From NCBI RefSeq assembly GCF_001659605.2, contig NC_035174.2:3288389-3352388 (forward strand): a DNA stretch of 64,000 nucleotides, given 5' to 3'. Shown in pieces: positions 51,729-62,223 of this stretch. Positions within the stretch are counted from its first letter, which is position 1. Each line of letters opens with the position of its first letter. The position numbers were made by a program, and so were the translations under genes. The notes under the pieces were generated by a model, which searched no databases, was not told the DNA's origin, and saw nothing but the letters and a program-made list of their open reading frames with translations. Origin of the DNA: Manihot esculenta (lineage: Eukaryota; Streptophyta; Magnoliopsida; Malpighiales; Euphorbiaceae).

Positions 51729-53366
51729 ATGAGTCTGTTTAGAAGAAATAGATCTTCTAGGTCCAGAAACTCAGATGAGGAACTTATAAATGATTTAAAC
51801 ATAACATATGGAGATTTAATAACTTGTGTAAATTTAACAAGATTAAGATTATGTAGAGATATAAAATTACAAAATAAATTAAAAATAGAAAACAGACAAT
51901 CAAGAAAAGAATTAGAAAACTAGTGCGAACAATTTGGATTTGGAAGCACAAAGAAATCAAAACAAAAGAAATATAAATCTTTTAAGACAGATAAAATTTA
52001 CAAAAAATCTAATCATCATCAATATGAAAATCAAAATAACAAACAGATAAATAAGAAAAAACAATTTAGAAAGAGAAATTATAATTATAGAAAAATCAGG
52101 TCAAAAGATAAAATAACATGTTATTTATGTAATCAAAAAGGACATTTTGCTAAAGAATGCCCTGCAAGAAAAAAGATACATGAATTAGGATTAGAATTAA
52201 AAATTAATAATATTGAACAATTATTAGATAAAATAGATCAGATTAATTTATCCTCTTCAGAATTAGATGATGACTACAGTAGTGACCATTCCTCAGAAAC
52301 AATAGGAAGTAGTGAGCATAATTGCAAAGGAGAAATATGTGTTTGTAATAATAAAATAAATATGTTAACAGAATATAACCAAATACTAGAGCAAATAAAA
52401 CAAGTGCAAGATTCTAATATAAAAAGAAAATTTTTCAAAAAATTAACAAAAATAATAAATAAAGAAACAAAACAAGGAACAGAATCACCAATAAATTTTG
52501 AAGAAATAGAACAAATGTTTAAACAAAAGAAACCAATAAAAACAATTTCTTCTATGGATTTACAGTCAGAAATAAAACAATTAAAATTAGAAGTAAGACA
52601 ATTAAAACTTAGGTGTGATCAATTAGAACAAAATCAAGGCTTAGAAAAAATCAAAATAAAATCAGAAGATGTTGTCTCAGATAACGAAAGTGACAAAGAA
52701 TTAAAATTTAATAATATTACTAGAATTAAATTTCAAAAATGGTATGTTAAAATTGCTTTAACAATTAAAGATTTTAAAATAGAAACAATAGCTATGTTAG
52801 ATTCAGGTGCAGATATGAATTGTATAGACCAAGGAATAATTCATAGTAAATATTTTCATAAAACTAAACAAATACTATCAGCAGCAAATTCGACTAAAGT
52901 AAAAATAGAATATAAAATACCTAGTGCACATATTTGTAATAATAATATTTGTTTTAAAACAAGCTTTATGTTAATAAAAAATCTTAATACCCAAATAATA
53001 CTGGGAAATCCATTTTTACAAATGTTATATCCTTTTAAAGTAACACAATTAGGATTAGAAACCAACATTCTAGGCCAAGATATTATATTCAAGTTCATAT
53101 CCCCAATTACACATCATGATGTAAATTTATTTCAACAAATAAATGTAAGCAAAATAAATAATATAGAAAATCAAATAAAATTCTTAAAAGAAGATTTGCA
53201 TTCTAAAAAAATTAATGAACAATTAGATACGCCAAATATACAACAGCAAATAAAAAACATACAAGAAAAATTTGAAAAATATTTATGTTCTGATTTACCT
53301 ACAGCTTTTTGGAATAGAAAACAATATATAGTGACATTACCTTATGAACCAGACTTTAGAGAATAA
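51729..53366 (+). pseudogene. Endogenous caulimovirid ORF1 5' part: coat-protein C-terminus and protease
   Basis: One frame with a single internal TAG at 51921-51923, ending at a TAA at 53364-53366. It begins with an arginine/serine-rich head (MSLFRRNRSSRSRNSDEE) and then jumps directly into coat-protein sequence. The CCHC knuckle CYLCNQKGHFAKEC is encoded near 52109-52150. The aspartic protease signature LDSGADMNC is near 52798. A lysine-rich coiled-coil-like linker lies between them. The TAG replaces a TGG present in the left-block copy. Confidence 0.85.
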
Positions 53367-54359
53367 GATATTCCAACAAAAGCAAGACCCATACAAATGA
53401 ACCAAGAAATGTTAGAATATTGCAAAAAAGAAATTCAAGATTTATTAACAAAAAATTTAATTAGACCAAGCAAATCTCCCTGGTCTTGTGCAGCCTTTTA
53501 TGTAATAAAAAATGCAGAATTAGAAAGAGGAGCACCCAGGTTAGTCATAAATTACAAACCTTTGAATAAAGTTTTAAGATGGATTAGGTATCCTATACCT
53601 AATAAACAAGATTTACTAAACAGATTATATAAAGCAGAAATATTTTCAAAATTTGATATGAAATCAGGATTTTGGCAAGTCCAGATAGCAGAACAAGATA
53701 AATACAAAACTGCTTTTACTGTACCATTCGGACAATATGAATGGAACATCATGCCTTTTGGGTTAAAAAATGCACCCAGTGAATTTCAAAAAATAATGAA
53801 TGACATTTTTAACCCATATGATTTTATCATTACATATATAGATGATGTTTTAATTTTTAGCCAGGATATTTCTCAACATATTAAACATTTACAAATTTTT
53901 TATAATGTCATAAAAAGAAATAGACTAGTATTATCTAAACCAAAGATGAAAATATTTCAAACAAAAGTTAGATTTTTGGGACATGAAATTTATCAAAATA
54001 CAATAGTACCCATTCAAAGAAGTATAGAATTTGCAGACAAATTCCCAGATGAAATTAAAAACAAAAATCAATTACAAAGGTTTTTAGGATCTCTAAACTA
54101 CATTTCTGATTTCTATCCAAAATTAAGAATTTTTTGCAAACCACTATATAATAGGTTAAAAACAAATCCTAAACCATGGAGTGAAGAACATACAAAAATA
54201 GTGCAGGAAATTAAAAAATATGTAAAGAATTTACCATGTTTAAATATTTGTAATCCAAATTTTCCAAAAATAGTAGAAACAGATGCTTCTGATCTAGGAT
54301 ATAGAGGTATACTTAAACAAAAAATAAATGATAAAGATAGTAGAAACAGATGCTTCTGA
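53367..54359 (+). pseudogene. Endogenous caulimovirid reverse transcriptase
   Basis: Same frame as the upstream protease after the TAA. The RT palm is complete: FDMKSGFWQVQIAE, AFTVPFGQYEWNIMPFGLKN and the catalytic TYIDDVLIFS near 53835. The thumb and connection follow (FLGSLNYISDFYPKLR). The frame is lost at the 67-bp duplication near 54338, so RT and RNase H are no longer fused. Confidence 0.93.
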
Positions 54360-54404
54360 TCTAGGATATGGAGGTATACTTAAACAAAAAATAAATGATA
54401 AAGA
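54271..54404 (+). repeat. 67-bp tandem duplication at the RT-RNase H junction
   Basis: Units start at 54271 and 54338 with TAGTAGAAACAGATGCTTCT and differ at one noticed position (ATAGAGG versus ATGGAGG). Because 67 is not a multiple of three, it shifts the frame. Confidence 0.92.
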
Positions 54405-54723
54405 TTGTATCATAAGATATTATTCAGGATTTTGGAATCCAACACAAGAAAAATATTCTACAATAAAAAAAGAAATTTTAGCCATAGTATTATGCGTTAC
54501 TAAATTTCAAAGTGATTTACTAAACCAAAAGTTTATTATTAGAGTAGATTGTAAAGCAGCTAAAGATGTGTTAACAAAAGATGTAAAAAATTTAGCAGCC
54601 AAACATATATTTGCAAGATGGCAAGCTTTTTTATCTATATTTGATTTTGATATTACTCATATTAAAGGTACTAATAATTCTATTGCAGATTTCCTGACTC
54701 GAGAATTCTTACAAGGCAAATAA
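54328..54723 (+). pseudogene. Endogenous caulimovirid RNase H
   Basis: Shifted one frame from RT by the duplication. It has the type I RNase H residues: the first Asp in VETDASDLGYGG, Glu in YSTIKKEILAIV, Asp in IIRVDCKAAK and the late Asp in NNSIADFLTRE. It ends at a stop just before ORF2, as in florendoviruses. Confidence 0.9.
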
Positions 54724-54756
54724 TGGAAAAAGGGGAAAGATACTGAAAAGATATAT

Positions 54757-55827
54757 TTGAGATCTCAGACAAATATTACTAAGACCAATTTGACAAATTT
54801 ACAATTATTTACTTCGGGACAATCTTCTGTTCTTAGACTAATTTTTACTAGTACTGCAAGTATTATGCAGAGACCAATGAATCCAATATCAAGTGCTCTG
54901 GTTGTGCAACCAAGTTACCCAAGACCGAGATCACCAAGGCCCAACTTTACTTCACTTAACAAATTCAGTCCATTACAATCCCCCACAAGATTAATAGAAC
55001 CAGTAACACCATCCACCTTTAAGCAAGCTGTCACAGGCCCATCTACTCCAAGCCCAATAACTTCACAAGAATCAGCCCAATCAGAATATAAATATAAACC
55101 CATTGAAGACTATGTACTTACAATAGAACCTGAATATTGGGCCCAAAACCCCAATTTAAATGTCTACCAGTTTTGTGAATCCATTTTTTCCAAAACCCAT
55201 TATTATATTCCAGACAATTTCCATAAATCTCAGCAATATTATGAAGCCATCCTCATCAACACAAACTCCATACTTATTCACAATAATTTTGATCCAAAAT
55301 TTCCTAACAAGCTGAGGTATTGCAAGGTACGTATATTAAAAATATGGACAATCTCAGATTGGGGACAAGAGCCCCATAAGACAAAAGAAATGACTTTGAC
55401 CAATGGACAAATGAGACAAATTGTTAAATATAATTATTATGATTACCAAAATGCTTGGGAAAGAACATTCCTGAAGCAAAATGACCAATTATCTGTCTAT
55501 TTCTTTTTCTTCTTTTCTGACAATTTTATGTATCCTCTACCATATTGGTTCCATCAATGGTGGAACAAATTTGGTATAAGCAAAGATATTATTCCAGATC
55601 AAATCCAAATTGCACAAGACCAATTTTTTGAGAAAAACCAGTTACCATATACTATTAATTGTTCTCCTAAATGGCTAATTTATTGCCATTATTTCCATAT
55701 ACTATGGATCCTTATGATAGAATACCAAATAAAAGACCAGTCTATTGACAATTTCCAAATACCAGTCCTTAGTAGAAAATATAAAATCAAATGGTGGACC
55801 AAGACTGATCTGGCTCAAAAGCCATAG
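54757..55827 (+). pseudogene. Endogenous caulimovirid ORF2 protein, function unknown
   Basis: 356 codons starting from a weak first-ATG context. The first about 110 residues are proline/serine-rich (VVQPSYPRPRSPRPNFTS). A globular region follows, rich in Tyr, Trp and Phe, with EPEYWAQNPNLNVYQFCES, YYEAILINTNSILIHNNF and PLPYWFHQWWNKFGI. No known domain is recognised; its position after RNase H fits the unnamed ORF2 of florendoviruses. The frame continues one register away (about 55815-56069) into a charged tail with SPIDLSDENDDFFTQVEM, so a small indel truncates it. Confidence 0.75.
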
Positions 55828-56077
55828 AACAATTCTTTCTAAAACATCCTGAATATTGCAATACTGCCAATCTAAGTCTATCCACTATAACCAAACACGA
55901 AACTTTTTTGGCAAAGAAACAACAAATAATGTCTCAAATGGCTGCATGTACTTCAGAAGAAGAATATGGAAAATTATTGGAAGAGTTAAAAGAGACAAGA
56001 AGTTCTACAGCATCACCAATTGATCTTTCTGATGAAAATGATGACTTCTTTACTCAAGTGGAAATGTGACTGACAAA

Positions 56078-56215
56078 GACACAAAGCACAACCGACAAAT
56101 GACTCAGCTAGGCACTGTCTGACATGACAGTGACACAAAGCACAACCGACAAATGACTCAGCTATGCACTAGCCATGGCAGTGACACAAAGCACAAACCG
56201 ACAAATGCCTCAGCA
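56078..56215 (+). repeat. Three tandem units of 50-54 bp upstream of the viral promoter
   Basis: GACACAAAGCACAA-CCGACAAATG followed by a CTCAGC core recurs at about 56078, 56132 and 56182. Each carries TGAC motifs of the kind bound by plant bZIP factors. Confidence 0.85.
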
Positions 56216-56344
56216 TTCAACAATGGCCGACAAAAGAAAAAAACATGACAGGTGACAAACATGTGACTCATCAAAGCACCAGACAAATGACAGCTCAAAA
56301 GAAAAAGCATCAAACTTATTTGAAGAAAAAATTGAAGTCCGAAT

Positions 56345-56356
56345 CTATAAATAGAG
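56345..56356 (+). promoter_or_regulatory. Viral TATA box
   Basis: CTATAAATAGAG, about 130 bp downstream of the tandem repeats and about 510 bp upstream of the second primer site. This matches the usual caulimovirid transcript start and leader length. Confidence 0.75.
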
Positions 56357-56866
56357 CTATGCATTTCATTGTAAGGGCATCGAAAATTTCTCTGAATTAT
56401 TCTTTATGTTCTTCATGTTTCAAAATTTTATTTCTTCTACAAATTGTAAGGAGACCATAGTTTACTACAACTTGGTCGTAGCAGTGTAATTGTATTACAA
56501 ATTTAATACAAAGTGAGTATTTGTATTTATACAAAGTGAGTATTTGTATTTACATTCTGTATTATATATCAACTGATACTTGATAAGTCCGTATTGACGG
56601 CAATATTCTTTCTCTCTTTTCATTCCACTCTGACTTAACTATGGGTATTCCAAGTTAAGGTTGCAGGAACCCTAGCCATTTAAATTATATTCATCAAATA
56701 AGTATGCTTTGTGGTTGCAGTTTTAGCTGATCTTCCACATCAGAAATTGTGTTGATCATTTGATTGCATTAAAACTTTAATATGCTTTTAAATTAAATTA
56801 AAATGAAATTAAAATTATCTTTATATTACTGTTTAAATCATATCAAATCATATCATGTTCCGAAAA

Positions 56867-56984
56867 TAGTATCAAAGCCAACTTTCTAAAAAGAGTTTAT
56901 GCCTTAGCTGATCCAAATGCTTACAATTGAAAAGAGAAATTCCTAACCGGATTACCCAATTTATTTTCAACAAAAGTAAAAGAA
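56867..56984 (+). pseudogene. Decayed primer site and coat-protein scrap at the right end
   Basis: A degenerate primer site (TAGTATCAAAGCC, two changes) ends at 56879. The following 105 bp are homologous, inverted, to about 48914-49020 in the coat-protein core of the left block (FLKRVYALADPNAY). A TGA replaces a TGG. The viral DNA stops at 56984 against the AT-rich direct repeat. Confidence 0.8.
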
Positions 56985-57734
56985 ATAATTATATTAATTA
57001 ATTAATATATTATTTTTATATTATATTAATTTAATAAATTTATTTATATTATATTTTTTATTATAATAAATTTTTTATAATATATTTTATTAATTTTAAT
57101 ATATTATTATAATAATATTATAATTAAATAATATTAATTATAAATTTATTTGCTGTTATTAAATATATGTACAATAGCATTGAATTAAATAATTAATAAA
57201 AACAATAGATAAATAAATAAATTAATTAATATATATGTTTAAAATTATAAAAATTAAATTTATTTTTTATTATAATGCTATTGTGACTCGTATATAATTA
57301 TAAAATAATATTAATTTTATAACATTAAAATTATATAAAATCAGTAATATTTTTAATTTAAATATTAAAAATATTTAAAATTATAGAATTATAGAATAAA
57401 ATTAGCAATATTAATTAAAATATTTTTAATCAACAATATTAATTAAAAATATTAAAAATATTTTTAATTATATATTAATATTTAAAATTATAGAATAAAA
57501 TTATATTTTAATTATATACTGTATCATTCGATTGTTTATAATTTATCAAGAATAATAAATCTAATTAATTTATTTTATAATTAGATTAATTTATTTTTTT
57601 ATAAATTATAAATAATTTAGTGTTTTCATAAATATTAATAGCAAGATAATATAATAATTTAAAATATTTTATATAATTATTGAATTATTTATAATTTATT
57701 TAAAAAAATAAATTAATTAAAAAATTAATTTGAT
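56985..57734 (+). repeat. 750-bp direct repeat flanking the viral insertion, right copy
   Basis: Same length and register as 47878-48627. It continues rightward without a break into the rest of the AT-rich element, ending near 58150 with AATCATGAGTGACGCGG. Confidence 0.93.
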
Positions 57735-58150
57735 TTTATATATGATTAATAATAGGATAATATTATAATTTTAAATATTTTTATATACAATTTTTTTACT
57801 ATTAATTTTTATAATATTTTTTTATTAAAAATACTTTTACAAAATATAATAATTATAATCATATCATTTAAATTATTTTTATATATTTAATTATAATTAA
57901 ATTATTTTTATACATCTAATCATAATATAATATTAATTTTATGATCTAAAATTATATAATATCAGTAATTTTTTATTTAAAAATTAATAATAAAATTTAT
58001 TAAATATTAATATATTAAAATTACAAAAAATATTTATTATTATAAAAATAAAATATAAATAATATTATTAAATTAATATAATATAAATATTTAATTATAA
58101 TATATTAATAATTAAAAAAATAAAAATAAATAAATAAATCATGAGTGACG
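57735..58150. repeat. Right remainder of the split AT-rich element
   Basis: Together with 47850-48627 it makes one element about 1.25 kb long, matching the uninterrupted copy at 46540-47770. Confidence 0.6.
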
Positions 58151-58414
58151 CGGTTTAAAGTGATACCAAACTAGAATTTATTTTTTTATCGCCAAATTCA
58201 CAAATATATTTTTTTTAATTTTAAATTCACAATTTTTTTTTTTTACTTTCAAACCTAAATTTACAAAAAGCCCCTTTAAATTTTGAACTACAACTGTTCT
58301 CAGTATTCACAGTGCCATTCCTCTCCCTCCAGTGATAGATCCGCATCTGTAAAGGAAAATTTTTCGCATATGGATCTCACCTTCTATTTCTTCAAATGCT
58401 GCTGAGATCACGAA

Positions 58415-60777
58415 ATGGATTTCACTGAGGCTTATAAGCAGACCGGTCCCTGTTGTTTCTCTCCCAACGCCAGATATGTTGCCGTCGCCGTCGATTATCG
58501 CCTGGTGATTCGTGATACGTTGTCGTTTAAGGTACTATTGTATCCTCTTAAAGTTCCTTTCTTTAATTCCTGTGGAAATTTTATATCGTTTATGTGATAC
58601 TTCAGGCTCGGGTTTGTGTTCAGCCAGTAATGCTGGTTACTTTTCACGTTGGAGGATGGTTTACTTACTGGGCAATTAAAATTTGATGAAACGTAGTCGT
58701 GTTTAGCTTGCCTCAGCCAATATGAACGGCTGTTTTTGAAATGATTAGGTTGAAAGAATTTGTGAAAATCTTTGTATTATCTGATGCAGGTTGTGCAGTT
58801 GTTTTCATGCTTGGATAAGATAAGCTATATTGAATGGGCGCTTGATTCTGAATACATTCTTTGTGGTCTCTATAAAAGGCCAATGATACAAGCATGGTCA
58901 TTGAGTCAACCTGAATGGACTTGCAAAATAGATGAAGGTCCTGCTGGCATTGCTTATGCTAGATGGAGTCCAGATAGTCGGCACATACTTACCACTTCAG
59001 ATTTTCAATTGCGTTTAACTGTTTGGTCACTTGTGAACACAGCATGCGTTCATGTGCAATGGCCAAAACATGCTTCTAAGGGGATTTCTTTCACTAAAGA
59101 TGGAAAATTTGCTGCAATTTGTACACGGCGAGATTGCAAGGATTACATAAATTTGCTTTCATGTTATACATGGGAGATAATGGGTACTTTTGCTGTGGAC
59201 ACGTTGGACTTGGCTGATATTGAATGGTCACCAGATGATAGTGCTATAGTGATATGGGATTCACCTCTTGAATACAAGGTGGTAAAATTTATTGCTTTTC
59301 ATTGTCTCATCTTCAATGCTTATCACAATATTTCGCAAGAGTATTAAACTGCTCAATTATGAGAAAAACCAATGCCAAGGACCAGAAGTTAAATACCAAT
59401 AGTCTATCCCTCTATTTTCTCAGTGGTAATTTGATGTTTTTATAAATTTTCATAGCCCATCATTAATTTTTTTTTAAAAAAAATCATTTCCTTGTTTAAT
59501 ATGCACATCTAACATGGGAGCTACCTTGTGATGTATTTAATGGTTTATTAATCTATAAGAACATTAATTTTGCACATCTATACTTATGTTTGAACTATAT
59601 ATGTAACAGAAAATTGAGGTCCAGTATAATATGGTATTTGATACAGGTTCTGATTTATTCCCCGGATGGAAGGTTTCTATTCAAGTATCAAGCATATGAA
59701 AGTGGTCTTGGTGTAAAAACTGTTTCATGGTCTCCTTCTGGCCAGTTTCTAGCCGTGGGTAGCTATGATCAGATGTTGCGGGTGCTGAACCACCTGACCT
59801 GGAAAACTTTTGCTGAATTTATGCATCTATCTAATGTTCGTGCTCCATGTTGTCCTGCTGTTTTCAAGGTAATTGGTTTCCTCTTCCTTTTGATATTGTT
59901 AGATGCAATGATTATTGGTCTCTTACTAGTAACTAAGTTGTTTTTTTTCCCTCAATTTACCAGGAGGTGGACGAGCCTTTGCATCTTGATATGTCTGAAT
60001 TATGTTTGAGTGATGAATTTCTCCAAGGCAATTCTGGTAATTGAAGTTTTTTATTATTTTGTTAACCTATGGTATGGTATGACCTTGAAATTATTTCTTC
60101 ATATTTTCCTATTTTGAAATAGCTCTCTAGTAATCTTGAGCATTTTTTCCTTCCAAAAAAAGATGTTGCAGAAGGACACAGAGTTAGGTATGAGGTTACT
60201 GAAGTCCCTATCACGTTGCCTTTCCAGAAGCCTCTTGCTGACAAACCAAACCCTAAACAAGGAATTGGTAAGCCCTTCTTTTTCATTTACTACCATAATT
60301 TACTGAAAAATACATATACTCCCCAAAATACCATTTGTGAGGATCAACGTATAATCTTCTCCTTTTAGTTGATTTTGAAATAATGGATGAATTTAACCTT
60401 TGTTAATAGGCCTCATGTCATGGAGCAGTGACAGCCAGTATATCTGTACTCGCAATGATAGCATGCCAACTGCTCTCTGGATATGGGACATACATCATCT
60501 TGAGCTTGCTGCCATATTGGTCCAGAAGGATCCCATCCGGGCTGCTGCTTGGGATCCAACATGCACACGACTTGTTCTTTGTACTGGCAGCTGTCACTTG
60601 TATATGTGGACTCCTTCAGGTGCTTACTGTGTGAGTAATCCACTACCACAATTTAGCATAACTGATCTGAAATGGAATTCAGATGGAAGTTGTCTTCTCC
60701 TCAAGGATAAGGAGTCATTTTGCTGCGCCGCTGTGCCACTATTGCCAGAATCAAGTGAATATAGCTCAGATGATTGA
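58415..60777 (+). CDS. WDR8: WD-repeat protein WRAP73/WDR8 homologue
   Basis: Six exons in phase: 58415-58531, 58790-59278, 59647-59868, 59964-60036, 60163-60267, 60410-60777; 457 aa, close to the usual length. It starts MDFTEAYKQTGPCCFSP and shows successive WD-type blades: IEWALDSEYILCG, ARWSPDSRHILTTSD, IEWSPDDSAIVIWD, VSWSPSGQFLAVGSYDQ, MSWSSDSQYICTRND and LKWNSDGSCLLL. In animals and fungi this protein pairs with SSX2IP/Msd1 to anchor microtubule minus ends, and an Msd1-Wdr8 complex also acts at plant cortical nucleation sites. The ATG is the first in the transcript context and the frame is intact, only 265 bp from the AT-rich repeat. Confidence 0.93.
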
Positions 60778-61191
60778 GGTCCGCTCAGCTAATCTAGATA
60801 GCTGGCAGTTAGTGTAAAGAAATTGTAACAAAAAAAAGGAAAAAGGAAAAGAAAAGAAAATGGTACGTGTGATCAACCAACCAGTTGTGGATCTCTCCCC
60901 CGTATCTTGTCTGCTATGTTGTATTTGGGTTTGGAAGGCTCCTCTTTGTTGTAGCTCAAGTGAACATTTTGATATGTTGTAGAATTATATTGCATAGTGG
61001 CATTTTCCTTAGATCCTCACTAAGTTAGGCATGAAACGAAACTAAAATTTTAATGTCCAATTGTCTGACAATATGGGTCAGTTTCTTGTGTTTGACTTGT
61101 ATGCCTTTTTCAGTTGCCTCACAGTCTAGCTCGCAGAGGACGTGGTTGGGAATCAGGTTTGAGGAGGCCAATGAGTAGAGAAAGACTGAGG
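60778..61191. other. 3' flank of the WDR8 gene
   Basis: Presumed 3' untranslated region and terminator area, with an A/G-rich stretch at 60828-60860. No further gene. Confidence 0.5.
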
Positions 61192-62223
61192 TGTCACGGC
61201 CAGAATGTTTCTCCAATCAAAGCACTCGTGCAGCACTAGTAAATTCACTTCAATTTGAGAATACTAGTTAGCCTTTCCCACTAAAAATGCCAATCAAGGC
61301 AATAGAGGTGTGCAAAGTGAAGTAAAAACAAGTTAAAAGTTTGCAAACAATAATAAAAAAACACTCTATTAAATATGTGGGAACAAGGCAATGTTTATGT
61401 ACAAGTGCCTCACAAAAACCCTCATAAGAATGCTTTACAAAGCTTACAAGAGCTCTCTCAAATATGGACTATCTTTTTCAACTTTTCCGGCTGCTGATCC
61501 ATGTTCCCTATTTATAAGCATTCCACCTAAAAATGCAGTGTCTAACATGTGGCCAGAATTTTTTTTTTTAGAACTTTCAGAATTTTTTAGTAATTTTACA
61601 TTTTGAGAAAATTCTAGATATGCTTGCCAAAGTACTCGTGGGACTCATTTGGTTGGAGTGAACCTGCTGCCCAGTCAATTTAATTTTTGAAAGTTTATGG
61701 ACTGGTCTGGCTGTCTTGAGTGAAACTGACCAACTCTGGGCCAATCTGGCACCAACGCCTTGCACTATCTTTTCGCATGCCCCTCAGCGGCTCTCACACT
61801 CCAGCTCTGAGCGCATGCCTCGCACACCCTGCAGCAGCTCTTATACGTCCTACGTGTAGCGCATCCGTTGCGTGCCCCGCATCAATAAGCACTCTACAGG
61901 CTTCTCACTGTAGCGCTCTGTGGCCCCTGCATGCCCCACAGTCTCTGCGTGTCTCCCAAACCCAATTAACCAATAAGTCATTTTCCGTGGGCCTACCACG
62001 CCTAGCCAACTGCTTGCATGCTAGTCAATTGCTTCTCCCGTAGCTGCGTTTGGCGCCTACCTCAAACACCAATTTTAGCTAATTTTGAGAGCTCCTTGCT
62101 ATTTTTTTCACTGATTAGCATGTTCCTTAAATATTTGGACAATTTTACTCTTTAAGTAGATTGGCCACCATGGACTACGACCGCCAAAGGAGGAATTGGG
62201 AGTGTCACCTTCGATATGTTACA
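61192..62223 (-). mobile_element. Probable solo LTR
   Basis: On the minus strand the sequence begins TGTAACATATCG at 62223 and ends GGCCGTGACA at 61192, giving TG...CA ends about 1.03 kb apart. A TATA-like TTATAAATAGG lies near 61505-61515. A GC-rich stretch of GCATGCC-type repeats (61760-61960) is inside. Flanking pentamers TGAGG and GAAGG do not match cleanly, so the boundaries or age are uncertain. No internal retroelement sequence follows. Confidence 0.45.

Larger units (their letters stand above)
51504..56879 (+). mobile_element. Plus-strand caulimovirid unit, primer site to primer site
   Basis: The phrase ATCTTTATATTACTG followed by repeated CATATCAAAT and GTTCCGAAAA precedes the primer-binding site at 51570-51582 and again at 56867-56879. 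The distance between the two sites is 5297 bp, so this block is one complete circle opened by terminal redundancy of about 65 bp. It contains a leader, a short start region fused to the coat-protein C-terminus, protease, RT, RNase H, ORF2 and a promoter. No movement protein is present. Confidence 0.8.
48628..56984. mobile_element. Endogenous caulimovirid (florendovirus-like), head-to-head composite
   Basis: An 8.36-kb insertion holds all main caulimovirid domains: movement protein, coat protein with CCHC knuckle, aspartic protease, RT and RNase H, plus a separate downstream ORF. There is no integrase and there are no LTRs. The order movement-coat-protease-RT-RNase H followed by a second ORF of unknown function is the florendovirus plan. 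The left block (48628 to about 51503) lies on the minus strand, and the right block (about 51504-56984) lies on the plus strand. All frames have stops or shifts, so this is an inactive relic. Genus assignment rests on layout and not on a tree. Confidence 0.88.

Noticed and set aside
47878..57734. The 750-bp flanking repeats as LTRs of one large retrotransposon
   Set aside because: They lack TG...CA ends, no primer site adjoins them, they are part of a longer AT-rich repeat found uninterrupted next door, and the interior is caulimovirid without integrase.
61720..62043. 107-codon frame in the GC-rich block
   Set aside because: Inside the probable solo LTR; Ala/Cys/Ser-rich repeats without a family match.
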